Assembly (NCBI GenBank): GCA_013399855.1
Contig: VXAY01006827.1
Span: forward strand, 1,113,460 to 1,177,459
Direction: 5' to 3'
Source: Oxyruncus cristatus
Lineage: Eukaryota > Chordata > Aves > Passeriformes > Cotingidae
DNA length: 64,000 bases
How positions within the stretch are numbered: position 1 is the stretch's first letter; each line of letters opens with the position of its first letter. The notes under the pieces were generated by a model. It searched no databases. It was not told where the DNA came from and saw nothing but the letters and a program-made list of their open reading frames with translations. This document shows positions 34,862 through 50,207 of the stretch, piece after piece. Position numbers and translations under genes: made by a program.

Positions 34862-37800
34862 GCAACACTTTTTCACCTCACACGTAACAGTGCATTTGAA
34901 AGCTGGTTTGAGAAGGTGAAGTGCCAGACCATCTGTGTGCTATGAAACCCAAGTGCCCAAGGCTGGCCTCTGTGCACCCACCCTGCACTTCCTTAGAGGA
35001 AACAAGGGATCGGCATCACCTGCCCCTCTCCACGTTCACTGCAGTGAAAGGCACTAAAACAGCCTAGTAACAAGAATCATGGAAAAACAGTTTTAGCAAA
35101 CTTGAGCCGGGAATTTTGAATTCAAATTCCATCCCCTGCCCTCAGTGACTATACAGCCTGCAGAAAATTTTAAGGTGGACACTGAGCAGCATCAACCCTC
35201 CCTTTGATTTTAGTCATGTTCTATGACCTACTCATACTTCTGCCTATAGACCAAAAATAACACCTCTGTACAACAATGTATGTGAGTTACTGAGGATGCC
35301 CTGTTGTGTTATTTCTTCATATTTTGAAGCACTACAAGTATAAATGTTAGATGTATTCTCGTGATAAAAAGTGCAAAAAACATAATGAAACCAAAACTCT
35401 TTGACTGATAAATGCTGCCTGAAACATAGTTTCAAGCCATCAAAAAAAATGCCCACATTAAATAATACCCTTTTGTACTAAAAAAATATGCAAGAGACTT
35501 TCTGGCACACCTTTGTTGGTTTTAATAGAACTCTATTCCCTTTTGCACACTTTATTTCTTTTTCAAACAGCATTCAAACAGAAGGCTTTTCTGGTTTTCA
35601 GTCTGGAAACAGCAGAGGGGAAAAAAATCTTTTTTTGCAGTTCCTGCAAAGCAGAAAAGTGTGTACCTTCCACAAAAACCACAGTGTAAGAAAACTGAAC
35701 TATTCACAACAGAAACGTCCTCCTCCAATTAGTCTAAAATATATTTAAGAAATTCTGCATAGCCTACCGTGAACAATTAAAGAGGAGGACGATCTTTGCT
35801 GCTCTTACTGCCTGGGCAAGTTTGACACTCACACAGAGATACACGAACAAGGGCTTTTACTTCTGTTTCACAGAAAATCCAATGTCTACAGTAGGACTTA
35901 TACATAGCAATTTTCAGAAGCTACAGAGCACTAAAGCCTCCATCCTCCTCCTCTCCTTGCAATACATGGACACATCCCAGAGAAGATTACAGCTCAGCAC
36001 AGGCAGGAGTAGAAGAATCTGGCACCCTGTGTCTTTTAAAGCTCCCTTCCAAACCAACAGCACCAGGGTTTTGTTTACTTTTATTTCTTAAGACTGTATT
36101 TTAGATTACACAAAGCAGTTTCTACCATTTGAAGATGCACAGAAATTGTGAACATACTAAAAGCTTCTGAGTGGGCAGCATGGGTGGCTCGGTACCAGCT
36201 TGCTGGGTTTGTCTGGAAGAGAAAGTTCACAGCACCACCTCAGGTGCTCAGGTCATGGAACTGAGATGGTTATACAGCCTAGAAAAAACAAGGCTGATAG
36301 CATTTGTTTGGTTTTTGTAGGTAGGACACACAGCAGTCTGCCTCTCTGTAAATTTGAAAAGCTTGAATATATGCTTGAAGCCACAAAGACAGTGCAAACT
36401 CTGCAGTTACACTCCAAAGAAGACTGTAGCCTAACACTGTGTAGTACATCACAAGCTAAGAAGCAGATCTGTGGTGTGCTGTGTCCACACCATAGGAGCA
36501 GCGTGGAAGGGCTGGTGTGATACAAACTCTTATTTAGTCTTCCAAATGATGACTTTACTGAGCCCTAAGTTAATCCATATTTATTCTGAGACATGAGCGC
36601 TCGTGGTTCATGCACAGTGAGGTCTCTAATTAAAGGTTCCTCATCTGTCAGCAGCCTCCTTTTGCTTTTGCAAATTAATATCACACAGAAGAAAAAAAAA
36701 ATAAATGGAGGGGGGAGTGACTACTGAAACCATGGAATGCTATGCCAGTTCTTTTCCCCTATCTCTGCCCAGGAGACCAGACTTGGCAAATATTGTCAGG
36801 TGTTCTCAACCACAGCCGTAACGGACACGGTATCAAGAACTATGAACTCACTTCTGGGGAAGGAAGGTGTTCAAATACGAGATCTTGAACTGCTTTCTCT
36901 GCTCTGACTCTGGCACCACCTTGATTGTATGATCAGCCACAGGATTATGAATCACCTGCTTTAGGTGATTCTGTTACTGGGCGGAACACTCCTCAGTAGC
37001 TGGGACACCAGTGGAAGCAACACACCTTTTTGCCACCCTTCAGAGGCCCCAAACCAGAAAATTTTACCAACTGCAATAATGCATCAGCTACTGGAAATCT
37101 CTGAAGCATCCACAGCCCCGAAACATCACAGAGGAACACAAGAACCCTGCGTTCAAACCTGCACCCAACCAAAGTCACACACCTGCACACCAAGCAAAAC
37201 AAAAAACCCCAAAGCCTCCGCAGACCTCATCCTCCCCAAGCTTAATGAGACCATCAAAATGTAAATATTGAGAATAAGCCAATGTGACAAATTTAGCAGC
37301 AGTAAGCTATATGTACATGTCTGTCAACATTAAAGATATTATTTTTTTGCATGTTAATGAAAACATTACCAGATACACAAAGGTTTTTTATATGGTTTCC
37401 AGGGAACTGGAAACTGCCGTGATCGTCTTCCATGAGATGCCCCCTTTCATGTTAGTGGCCTTTCAAGAGCTGGTTTAAGATGGAGGTACTGCCATAGGAA
37501 GCGAAATTATCTGATCTGTATTTAAAGCTAAATAACTTTTCCAAAGACTGCAAAATTGGAATGACTCCTCCTCTTCCTGCTCAAGCTGCTTAAGTTGTTA
37601 CACTTTTTCTAAGCTACCTCCTGAAACAGAAAATACCACTTCTGATTACAGAAGTTAATCTCGAAAACAACATCAATTATTTCTATTTATAGGTCAACAG
37701 TTCTTCCCCTAGAATTGTACACCCAAAGTCTAAAAATTTTTATTATTCACAGGAAGTTAAAACTGACTGAGCCTTTTAAGTAATGCCCTCAAATTAACAC

Positions 37801-40800
37801 CCATGGCTCATATCCAGCAGCAAGTATTGGCCATGAAAAAAAATGTGTGTTAAGTCATACATACTCAAGAGACTACACAAAACCTCCCGCCAATATTAGG
37901 GGTTTGATATGGTAAACAAAACCAAAAAAAAGGCCAAAAAAAATATTCCTAACTGGAAGGCCTCTATTTCTATTTTTAAATGTGGGAAAAAAAAAAAAAA
38001 TCTTACAGCTTCTAAAAACTGGAGAGTATTTTGAAAATACCAAGCTTCATAATTTGCAGATACAATTGATGAAACATTTCTATTTCAAGGTCAAAAAAAC
38101 CCCTAAGAACACCACCAACTAAGGACCTAGACAGATTTTGCCAATAACTGCTGTTAGTAAGATGCCTGGCAGCAATCTGAACTAGATTGTAACTAATTAT
38201 TTCAAGATGAGCTAAGCTGGAAATTAACAGCATATTTAATATGACTGTTTCAATTATGGTTTTCAGTTAAAAAAGCAAACATACAGCACCTACAGGAGAG
38301 CTAAATTTGTGCTGATGCTGAAAACACGCAAAGAAATCATATCTTTCAGCCAGTCAGGTCTCTCTGTTTGTGGTTTTTATTTTTCTAAATAATCTTCCTA
38401 TACAATATTTTTATGTTACAACTTATCTATCTTTCACTCAAGTCAGACACTCCCACAAACAGAGCCCCCAGACTCAGGGCAGCTCTTTGTCTCAGCATCC
38501 CTACGGAAGAAACTCGGGGCAGTGGTCCTTCACGTTTTTGTCAGCACACCAAGCTGCACCTACACCTCTTCAAAAAGCTTACAGCTGGTTACTAACAACC
38601 CACAGGAGGACACTCTTCAAGGTCCTTTATATACCCAGGATTTTTGAGACATAAACTGATAAAAATTAACACTGTCCTTGCCTTGCTTACATTCCCAGTG
38701 AAGACACAGACAGGAGTATCAACGCCTTCCAATCTTAAGTGGGGGCCTTTTGCTACTCATCAGACAAGTTTCTAACTGGACACTAAACCTGGTCATTACC
38801 TTGGCTACCGTGTTGCCCCCTCCCTTCTTTCTGTGCTGTCATGGTTGGTATTTTATATCAGCTTAAAACAGGCAAACCCATCCCTTTTCCATGCTATAGC
38901 GAAATGCCTGATAATGTTTTAGCTGCCTTACATAGCTGAAGGATCTTACCATGGAGCAAAGGAACATCTTCAGCCACAGGAGACATACCTGGATACTTTC
39001 CAGATTTTTTGTTGTGTAGATCTGATGTCCTGTAGGCTGCAATCCAGTCTTGTACCGTTAAATGAGGCAAAGGGACAAAGAGACAGAACCCCCTATCCCA
39101 TAGCGCACACAGCTTAAAAGATTAAGTATTTTTGTCTCACCCTAGACTTCAATCTTATTCTAATTCAAACATTTTTTATCTGTAAACACAAATGTGTCTG
39201 GTGTGTAAAGCAGCTCTCCTTGGAAGCCAAAAAGTGAATAAAAAGGGAGGCTAGGTTGGTTCGTGGAGCAAAATACACTTTTAATCTTGCTAAGTGAGAG
39301 CCAACCACTCAAAGACAAAGCCTCTCACACTCACTGCAATAGCTTGTTGTGCCAAGGGAAGAACAGTGTCCTTACAGTGAAAGGCACAAACCTCCCACCA
39401 AATTAAGTGCCGCAGGATCTGGTATTAAATGAGGATAAACAGGAGCAAAAATTTTAATTTCAAGCTTTTAGAAGGGCATTAGAGTAAATGAAATTATGAT
39501 AACTTGTTGTAAATTATTCCATTTCAAATCAGAATTTTAATACATTTGCCCAGCTAAGGTCAAAGAAGCCAAATGAATAAAATCCACTCTGTAAACTAAC
39601 CATCAAGGGAATGGGAATCAATTTTAGCTGTGCAGAGTTCACACAGGGCACTGAGGGGGGAAAACAGTTATGTGCAGAATCATCAACATGGACAATAGAG
39701 ATGTGTGGGTGCACAAACTCCTTGGATTCTGCAAAATAAGATTTTCCACATATTTCAGCATATTTTATACAAAATGCACTTTTCATCTTTAAAACAAACA
39801 AAGCTCAAAAGTTGAAGCCTGCAAAATTTTGACATATTTCCTTCTGGAGCACTCAGATGGAACATCAGCCTTGGCAGGGCCAGCACTGCACACGTGTGTG
39901 CACGGCCCCACTCCAGCAGTGCTAGTGCCTCAAAAAGACAGGAAGGCCCACGGAAGAATGCTCAGGAAAATTAGGATCACCAGGCTACCACAGTGACGAG
40001 CAGATCTCCTGAATTGAGTGCATTCAGCAAGGCTTTATTTATGCACTACATGCTTTAAGTCGGCTCTCCTTAACTTTTCCACCTTCTGAGCATAGACAAG
40101 ACCTTACACAGAACACTTATCTCAGCTTGATCTGTTAATTCAACCTTGTCTCTTCAGCTTTGACAGATGAGCGCTGGCACAACGATCTCTTGCTGTTCCA
40201 CACATTACCCCGTGCAGTACCAACACCTCCTCAGCCGCTTTTCTTCCCCAAAGCCACTGGACAAGGAATTACAGCTGCTGTCCTTGGCTCGGCAGCTCCC
40301 AGTTGGACCTGACACTGACAAAGGTAGACAGGAGGCCTGGCAGGCTAAAGCCTTTAGCCCCTTTCATTGCAGGCAAGTTGGAGTCTTATTTCCCACTGCC
40401 CTGGCTTCTCAGCTAGCGGTCAGTTTTGACCTATACAGGGTTTGTGTTTGTTTGTTCTGCAGACAGACAAGCAATATAGTACGAAACGAGGTGCGAATTT
40501 ACCCATTCGTTTCAATGCAGTTCACGTGCAAAGATGTTTTGGGCCACCGAAACCCTCAAACTCCAAAGCCAATGAAAATAAGTGTTTCGGAGAAAATTAT
40601 TAAGTCCAAGTGTAAACCATGTAACGTCAGCTCACATCGCTGAAAAGATGCAATCAAACCTTTAAACTCCCCACAACAGGCAGGGCGGGATTCCTTGTGC
40701 CAGCTGAGGATGCCAGAACCTGATGTGTTTCCACCAATGTGCAGCAGCACAACTGCTCCTACAAGTGCTCTGCCTCTGCCACATCCAGGCTCTGACCCAC

Positions 40801-41009
40801 CAGACCTTTCCGTCAGGACAGGACACACAGCAAAGCCAAAGTGTCCGAGCCGAGCCGTGTCTGACACGTGTGGCCCATCCCCAGCAGCACCTGCAGGCAC
40901 TTGTCACCAGCTGTCCCCGCGGCGAGCACACAAACGTGTGCAGCCCACCAGACCTCTCTGCCTGCCGAGAGAGGCCCGTCCCTCAGAGCCTGCCCCTCCT
41001 CTTCCCCTC

Positions 41010-41225
41010 ATAAGGAAGTTGTAACTGCAGTGAGGTCTCCCCTCAGTCTCCTCTTCTCCAGGCTGAACAGAACAAGTGACCTCAGCTGCTCCTCGTACGG
41101 CTTCCCCTCAAGTCCCCTCACCATCTCCATTGCCCTGCTTTGGATGCTCTCTGAGAGCTTTATATCTTTCTTATACTGCCGTGACCAAAACTGCCACAAT
41201 ATTCAGGGTGAGGCCACACCACTTT
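41010..41225 (-). mobile_element. CR1-type LINE fragment, minus orientation
   Basis: Read on +, this is the classic antisense CR1 pattern. It contains GAGGTCTCCCCTCAGTCTCC, TCTTCTCCAGGCTGAACA, CTCAGCTGCTCCTCGTA, CCCCTCACCATCTCCATTGCCC, a GGATGCTCTC segment, TTGTACTG-like CTTATACTGCCG, CCAAAACTG and a GTGAGGCC stop. The retroposon therefore points the same way as EHBP1. It is truncated at both ends relative to a full element. The limits are approximate, and sequence out to about 40990 or 41280 might belong. Confidence 0.87.
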
Positions 41226-44200
41226 CCCACTTTACCTCACATAAACGAACCTCTCCAACGCCCAAATAACCCCAGGCTCTGAAGACGAATTCAGGCCCCC
41301 CTCTCCTCCTCAGCCATACTCTCCTTCAGCCCTCTCACCTCTTCTAGGACATGGATAGGGGATCACAAGTGCCCTGGGCCCTTACAGCTGGAACACCCAA
41401 AAGGAGAAAAAAAGGTTCAAATGATCAAGAGGAAAAAAAATCAGTAAGGTAAAGATGACACATGGCCAGTTTCATCACATTGTTAACAGCACCAGACATA
41501 GAACAAGTACCCACATTTTTCTTCTGCCTTTGAAGCATTGGATTTCTCTACAACCCTGGTCTTCAAGAAATCAGGCACAACTGACTGGCAATTCTGAAAC
41601 GGGTGATGGAGGTTTGCTTCTCTCAAGAGACTCAAGAGGCAAGAATATAGTCTCTCTATGACCAAACTCAGAGCAGTTCTGGCAGTTTAGCCTCATAAAT
41701 ATTTCAAATATCTCATGCTACCCTATCTGTTCCTACACTAAGTCACAGGACAGATATGCTGGAGCAAAGAACAAGTAAAATAATAGCAACAAACACACTC
41801 CATAGATTTCTTGGCATTTTTTTTAAGGGTAAGAAATAAAATGTCACTCTCCCCCTCTCTTCCCATATTCACATTCTCTCTTCAGAAGCATTAGATTTCG
41901 GGACTGATTTCATGGATGTGATATGAAATAAAAAGCTATCATGAAAATTCCAAGAAGAAAATAAATTACAGAATAAATTCTACAGCAATATAAGGGGTGG
42001 GGGGAGATCAGCAATTCTAATCCAGACAGTGGATGTATATATTGATGTCAACAAGCTCAAGCAGAATATTCCAACAGTTCTGATGACACTGCAGTAATGA
42101 TAAGGCCACATGCTGCTATGCAGCCACAGCTTTGCTGGAGTTGTAACTGAACTCCAGTCTATCAGCTTTATTCCCAAAAGTCTTCAGAGTTTAACAAGTT
42201 CTCTCACCTCTTTTAAAGTACTTGGGTTTACAAACTGCAACAACCATTTGCAAGTGAATCTGACACAAACAGTGTGGGTCCCCTGAACCTTTTGCCCTCC
42301 AGTAATCAACATGTAGGCTTTCAAGTGCAATTACATGCTGCAAGCATTCATCACCTCTGCTGAAGAGGAGTTTGGTTCTTACGGTCATTTTCTAATACCA
42401 CCACCACTGGATAAAATACTGAGGAAACGTCACTCCTGCAAGGATGTGCTCAGAGCCCAGTACAAATTACTTCCTTCCCCACTGACATTTACCCATTACA
42501 CACGCTCTTAATTACACATCACTCAGAGGGAAGCAAATAGAAAACAAACAAAAAAACCCTCCCCACAACAAAAACCTTTCTTAAGCTCCTGCATCAGCAA
42601 CTGTTGATCAATGATCATGCGGTCACCTCCCCTCCAGAATTCCTGTCCCATTTTCCGCATGTACTCTGCTTCACTGGCCCTGCTCTACCTCAGCATTCTG
42701 CTCTGCAACAGTTTCCACCCTGACCCCCTGTGACCAAACACACTTGTAAACGACCTCGCTATTAACATGATTCATACTGGAAAAAGAAAAAGGGAGGGGC
42801 CACTTTCCAAGTTTGTGAAGTATAACTTGCAGCTTCTTCCTCAGTTATGCAGCATCCTGCTTTCACAAATGTGCGCTCATGTAATTCCTATCAGTACAGA
42901 GCGGGTTTCTTGCACCTTCTGCACAATTTCTCCGTATTTCAGAGACACAAAATGGGGATCATATTTCTCAATCACAAAGCAGTCTTGTAAGACTGCATTT
43001 ATAATGGAGCTGTGTGGCTGCAGAGTTTTTGCACAGAGAAATTGTCAGCACTTTATTTCTGCACAGCAAAGTGCCATTTTGTAGTTTTACACCATTACCA
43101 CAGAACAAGGAGCTGGTATCACCTGGCCCTTAGTAGGAGATATAAATCCTGCTTATAAGTAGTTGTGAACCTAAAATGTAGAAGAGTTGACGAAAGATTA
43201 TTTGTGCACACGAATTAGGGAGTGACTGGAAAGATGACTTGTCTGCACAGTTACAAGGAAAGTTGGAAGGAAGCCTACTGCAGGACCAGGATTTTTTGGC
43301 TTTTGTTGTTTCTACCATTAGACCACGCTCTCTAGTAGATTGAGAAGCAAAGACTTTATTTCACCTAGCAGGTCAAAAATACCCACACAGAAAAAAAAAA
43401 AAGGGCAGAATTTATCAAGTCTGCTCTGAACAAAAGAAGGTGCTAAACAGACTGACATAGAACTATCTACATAAGGAACAAAAATAACTTCTACTACTAA
43501 ATAACTTTCAGTAACTGAAAGCCTGTATAGCTTTGGAAGCTCTTCTAGTTTCAGTATTCTCAAAAAAACACTCTGCAGCTTCTGGCTACATCTGGGTAGC
43601 AAGAGAGAGAGAGCACTGTGTGCAACTTCTTTGCTGTGACTGGGAACTTGCATTGGGATAGAAGAAATTAAGCACCCACTGTACCCATGTAAAAAACCAA
43701 CTCCCCAGGTTCAAACAGAGAGGGAGATCATCAGACCAGTTTGAACTGAGTAAAACTACACTGGGGAAGGCTAGACACATACTGCAGTTTTATTTACAAA
43801 GCTGTAAGTCTTAGAAAATGTTATAAAAGAATACTCAGAATTTTTTAATATCATACAATATGAATAGCCAAACTTTTTCTACTTGTCTCTAAAAGGTAGA
43901 AGTATTTAAATAACGAAGTTTGGTTTTATTCAGCATAAAAATAATCCCTGTAACACTTTAGATTCCTTCTTTCACTGTGTGATTTTTACTATCATACTCA
44001 CTTAAAAAGAGGTGAAATCCTAATTAGCATTCACCATGAGAAGATGGAACCTCCCTTTCAAAACAGTTTCTGACAGAACTGTTATTAATTATGAAGGTGA
44101 AACATTAATATCTGTGTTCAGCAAAGCCTTATTTCTGTTTTATTCCCATCAGTGCTGGCTGAGCACCTGTCCTGCCCTATGACCTGCACTGCTGGGTTGA

Positions 44201-47200
44201 GGGTTCAGACTTGGAGCTGTGAGTAACAATGGATTACTCCCCCCTTAAAAAAAGCAGGGGCACAACAATATTTTTGATAATCAGGGCTTGCTCAGAACAG
44301 TTTTTGTGACAATAGGTCTGCTTCAGTTCAGGAAGCTACTCCGAGCTGCAATAGTTGCTCTGGTACAATCAGAAATATAAATCACTTTATTTTGCTACAG
44401 AAGTGCTTAATAGCTGCTGGCTGTGCAGCTATTTCCATAAAAATGTCTCTAATTAACATACTTCTGTATGGTTGCCTTCTGCCTATAAAGGAAGCATAGG
44501 TGCTGTATGATTGCAAAGGCACAATAGAACAGTGGAGCTGCTACATACAGACACGGTTCAAGTACACATATGTGCATATTGCTTGTTCAGCAAAATCAAG
44601 TCTGAAAGCTCGTGACAAAGTAAGTTCCCATTTTAAAGTGGGCACACTTTGTCACAAGAATTTTACATGGCCTGGGTCAGCAAACATCTGTCTGAATAAA
44701 ACACAAAATCTGAATACAGCTGATTATGGGGATTGTCTGCAACAGAAGAACAAAGGCCTGGAGGTTACACTGTGATGTTAAGCATTTCAGTAGCATAAAA
44801 TACTTCACTATTCAAAGTTACTTAATTTACCAGGGCGATGGCTTGAGGTTGCAAGGAAAGTGAGACTTCCGGCCCTGCTCAGCCCATGCGCACCACAGCA
44901 CACCTGGGAACCTCCCAGAGCAAGCGAGGACGGACAAGATTCGTCCCTTACTGGCGGCAGCCACCCCCTCTGCAATTCACCATCAGCATCCAGGCTTTCC
45001 TCCCTCTTGAGATGGTTCAACAAGATACACTGATTTTACACACACACGCTGCATCCTGAACTATGTATCTGCACATATTATGCACAGGTGACATTTCCAC
45101 CCCACATGTTGCCAACTTCCAGGAACCACTCCCCACCTTAACTTCTTTGCTGTAAGAGATGGTCAGTAAAAGAGGTTGAGATCCCAGCAATCAACTTCAT
45201 GCTAATCAAAGAGGTGGTGTCGGCAGGAACACAGGAAGGCTCTGCGGCTGTTCCCTGAAATAATTATTTTTGCTTCACACACTGGTTGCTCATATTTAGG
45301 TCACTGGTTTTCTACCTCCAAACCCAGCAGGATCTGCCTCGTACACCCTGTACTAGACAGACTTGAAGACATGCAAACAGGGAGAAGAGCTTTGTGTTCT
45401 GCTCCTCATCCCCCCCACACACCCCCCGCTTCTCCATCAGCTCAGCTCGGCTCACCTCAGCCCATCCTGCTCATCTCTGAGCAATGATGAAACAAGGTAA
45501 GCAAATACTCCATGAAAAGCCTGCAAAGCTGACCATTTCACAAGGCTTCCTATGGCAGCCAAGAAGAAACTAACCCCCGAGGAGAAGACCTACCAAGTCT
45601 TCCCCAAGCCCACCTGTGGCACAGAACAGGAGGAAGAGGAGCGCAGGACACTCATTCTGTGAGGGCAACAAGGCAACAGGTTTCTGCTTCTCTAGGTCTT
45701 GATGGGGTTTTGTCAGCCATAAGAGATACTAACAGTTCTCACAATGAGGTGAACACAAACAAGTCAGGATAAATTGCAGTCTTACTACAGTCAAGAGTAA
45801 CTCAAGACTATTTTCCTTTTTTTAAATTACAGTTTGTTGACTTTATCATTAATTGCAAATCAAGGAAGTATCCTCCTTTTAACAGCTGCTGCTAAAAGAA
45901 TTAGTATTTTTCCCCTTACAGCACATGATCTAGTTCCCTAAGAACAAGTTTGTTTGAAATAAATTCATTTACTGAAGTCAGCATTTTTTTTCCCCAGGAG
46001 GAAGCAGACTTTGCACACTGTAAATGCTTTATGAGGGTCAAGACTGAATCTATAGGCAAAAATGTACATATTCCTGCTTCCCAGAGCAGCAATAGGAAAG
46101 GAGACAAGGGACTGCACTGTCATATGCTGTGGTACTACAGGATTAGCCACACTACCAACAATACTGAAGTTACAGGTGATGAGTAAGATCAACACCGAGC
46201 ACCAGGATGGGGTAAATCAAACTGAAAACACAAGTAATGCCTGTTTTTTATGGCCATTTTCCCTTGCAACAGAGCTTCTCCTGAGGTAGCTAGAGCAGGA
46301 GGTGGCTGCAGGAACAGATGGGGAGCAGAGAAATACAGAAATGTATCTAGCAGCTCCCTGCTCCAAAAATACACTGGCACAAATGGCCACGGGGAAGCAC
46401 AAACTGCCACAAACCCAGAGTTCCAGGCAGAGGGAGAGTTGCTGGGCTGCCAGCAGCTTTCACCCTTGCAGGTCCTCCAGTGTCTAATAAAGGGTGAAGT
46501 CACTGGCTTTTTACCTGCAGCTGTGGGGTCTGACCAAGACTCCACTCTTCTATCCGGAGGCCCTTTGTCACAAAACCCATGGAAAAAATAGCTGGAGGTT
46601 TCCACCCCCACAAACTTCGGTTGAAATTGTCTGCTGAAGCTTTCCAGTGCAATGCTGAATTTGCCGGCCAGACAAAGAATTCAGGCATGTTTTAACATCG
46701 CAAAAGAGCTTTTCCCCCTGGAAAGCAAAGCTAAAAGTAAGGGAGAAGCCCAGGGTTCAAAAACAACACCACAGCAGGCTAACTTGTCATAACCACTGAC
46801 AACACAGACCCATCACCCGCAGCAGTGATGTATGCCCAGAGAAAAGGGATGGCCTGGCTCTCTAGGGAAGAGACAGCAGTGTAAGGCAGCTTTGACAAGG
46901 CAGCGTGGCACAGTGGGCTGCCACAGCTCCACAGGTAGCAGACGATGTGTCAGGGGCACTGCCTTCCTCCCGTGCTTTGCCAAGCTCCCTGTATTCCAGG
47001 GCTCTCCAGTGTGCAGCTGCTAGCTTTCAGCTGGCACAGCATTCCCCCCGCCCAGAAAAGAGAGAAGGCAAGTGTGGGAGCAGGAAAGAAGAGTTCCTTT
47101 TTTTCCCTCCCCCCAGTCAACTGGACAGTCTTACAGTTATGGACCAAAGGAGGCATCGTGTCTCAAGCACTAGATGTTATTCCATTCTAGCAGTGTGGGT

Positions 47201-50191
47201 GATTACATACCTTCTCAACCCTCTATCAAAAAATGCCCTCCATTACATCAGTGACTATGAGAATTCAGGGTGTAAAGATTACTCTCTGTGATCTTTCAGT
47301 TCAAAATTTAAAAAAATCAAATCCCATTTACTGTAAGAAGAAAGGAATCTATGGGAAATAAAATAATTCCTTTACTGTTTTAAGATTGTCTGTGTTTTGG
47401 TATCCTGAAAGGATATGTAGACATTGGAGCTCAGAGCAGCCATCTAAACAGAGGAAAGTGAACAATTTTAGCAAGAAAATAAGAAAAAAAGAAAAATAAA
47501 AGCACAGCTTACAACTTTTAATTCTCTTTTCTACATGCACAAAGCCCAAAACGGGGAATGAAAACCCCATTGTTCTAGGTATTTTAAAAAAGGGTCTTTC
47601 AAAAAGTGTTAACAGTAAACAGAAGCCATCCCAAATATGCCTCAAAACCAAGTAACACTGGTATAAATTCTTTCAATTTTTGTGGTACGAGAGGAAGTGG
47701 TGAAAAATGGGTCAGGACTTTCTCATTCTTAAAATTTTCTTACATGTCAAAGATAAAGGAATGCAAGGGGAATTCACTCACTCAAGAGACACTTATTCCA
47801 AGTACTCTATTCAGTTAAGATGTGCTCTTGAAGAGAAAAGAAGAGCTCAAAAACCTTGTTCTCTTGAAATTTTTCACAGCTTTGTACAACTACTGCTCAA
47901 ATCACCTACAGGAAGAGACAAACCACAACTCGATTAAAGACAGGTACAACTGGAAAAAAACAGCCAAACAGAACTTGCCCACCTGCCAGCACGGCCAGAG
48001 CTGTGACTCCACAGCTATAATTATGTCAGGTGTCACCAGGAGCAGTCAAGGTTAAGTCCTCTGCTAATCAACCACAGATAAATCAGCAACAGATTGGTTT
48101 GGAAATTTACAGACCTGAGTTAGATCTCTGCTGGAAAAAAAGTTTTGACAGCTCTTTTCTGTTCTTCTAAATCTCTTCCTATGTACTGACATAAACAAAG
48201 GGATTCAGAGTTTACTTACTGAGCAGCCACTGAAAGTTGAAGAAGTTCACAGCACGTGCCGAGTGGCACCGTACAATGTGCCGCCAGCCTGCATTTAAGG
48301 ATCCAAATTCTCCAATTACTTTGTTTAATATAGCTTTTGATATTGACAGTACTGGCCGTGCAAATACTCTTCCCAAGCACAGCTGGGAGGGGAAAGCCAG
48401 TTTATGACACTGGATGTAAAAACACGAGGCATCGCTGCATTAGCCTCAGCACTAAGGAAAGGTCAGGACAATTATTGTCTCAGGGCATCAGGCAGCAACG
48501 TATCTGATGGAAAGCCCAGAGCTGACTTAGGGAATGTCTTTTGTCTGCCTGGCCTACGCAAAAGCTGGTGGGGCTTGTCCCAACAGGTGGAGATGAATAC
48601 ATGCTCTGCCCATGAGAACACACATCTCCCCCCACAACACCCACTGCCACCCATCCGGCAGCCCCAGACAACTCTGGCCCGTCAAACAGCTGCAAGGAAG
48701 CAAACATTCCTTCCTGGGTGAAGAACAAGAAGGCAGCGACTGCTGCTTGCAGAGGTGGCACCAAGGAAACGAGCAGTAGTAATACGGACCATGGTAATAT
48801 GGGAGCCAAAACTGATGCGATATGAGAGAGTCTTAAAATACCCCGGATCGCTTTAATTCAGTTGTTCTTGGAACTAGAAATTGTTTTGCCCTTGTGATGT
48901 TTGGGCAGCACCAAAATCATTTTTCAAAACAGATCCATCAGAAAAGAAAGGTCAGACTTGCTGGTGTGCTGTTAAGCTGATCCAGCAGCTCACCCAAAAC
49001 AAAGCCCACAAAATGACTGCAGGAGACCAAGTGTGCACATGAAATAAAACCCAAAACCAGTTTATTCTAAAATAAATACACAGAGCCACAGAGATTGCAG
49101 TTCAGCAGCTGCAGACAGTTAAGCAGCTGGAGAGCCTGGCCATAGCTTTGGCATAGTACTCAAGAAAGCCTCCTTAAGTAATAATAAAACAAAAAGAACC
49201 CCCAATAATGACTCTCCACTACAAAGAGAACCTCAACACGCAAACAAGAATTACTTCTGCACTACTCATTTTCACAGGTTTGCAGGCAGCCAGAAACTAC
49301 AGTTCAGAAGGGCATGCACTTCTGATTCATCTCAAAAGCTTGTGCATTTTAAAGCCCTACAGTGACAGCACAGGGCACTGACTCAGGATCTGGGTGATTT
49401 AGCTGAAGCATTTTAAGATGCTCTTGCCTGCAGCTGTGGCTCATCTCACCGCTCAGGCAGATTTTCCTCCCCGCTGCATCAGGCAGCATAAGGGAGGTGT
49501 GCAGGCTCCTCAACTGCTGCAGCTCACGCTCGCCTCCCAAATCGGAGCTGAAGGTGATGGCTGTTAATACTCACACACCACACAGCCCTGCTCTTGCCCT
49601 ACCTCTGCTTCAGGGCACAAGACAACTACTACTTAGGGACAGTGACATCTCGCTCCACTCCTGAATCCAGAAAACCTCATGAGTCAGAGCCTTAGACAAC
49701 AGCAATGTTAGTTATGGTTCTGCTAATTTTAGCTCGTGCTTAACCCACAGTTCCCAAGTCCCTGCAATGCCTTCCCAGGTGCCAAAAGCCACAGCTACCC
49801 TATACCTCCACTGCCAAAACACACAGCTTCCCAGATGAGAGGCTCTGGTGCACTTACAGAACCTGAATGCTGCAGAAATACATTTTTCAAATGAGGAAGA
49901 GGAAGAAAACAAGGCCGGCTTTATTTACCCCACTGCTATGTGCCTATCTTAAAATACGGAACAAAAGTTCAGCTGCGTAGTTCCTGTGTTTCAGAGTCCA
50001 CTTGAGGACACACAAGGCAGACTCTGTGCAGAGGGTAGCTCAGGAGTGTTTGATACCTACAAGGTATCAAAGAGCCTGCCAGGGCCAGCTTCTACCCCAA
50101 GGAGTGAAAGGAGAGAGTGGGGCAAGGGAAACAAACACACACTTCACACACTCTCCTCAGAGTAAACTGGGAAAGCTTTTAGAAGTAAATA

Positions 50192-50207
50192 AACACACAC
50201 ACACACC
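50192..50207. repeat. (AC)n microsatellite
   Basis: About seven AC units followed by CCCGCCCCC. Confidence 0.8.

Noticed and set aside
40167..40643. 158-codon + strand open frame in an EHBP1 intron
   Set aside because: No recognisable domain, no splice or promoter context, and it lies antisense within a long intron. Lengths near this are expected by chance over 64 kb in six frames.
46189..46611. 140-codon minus-strand open frame
   Set aside because: Composition and content look random, no EHBP1 peptide match, and no matching splice signals.
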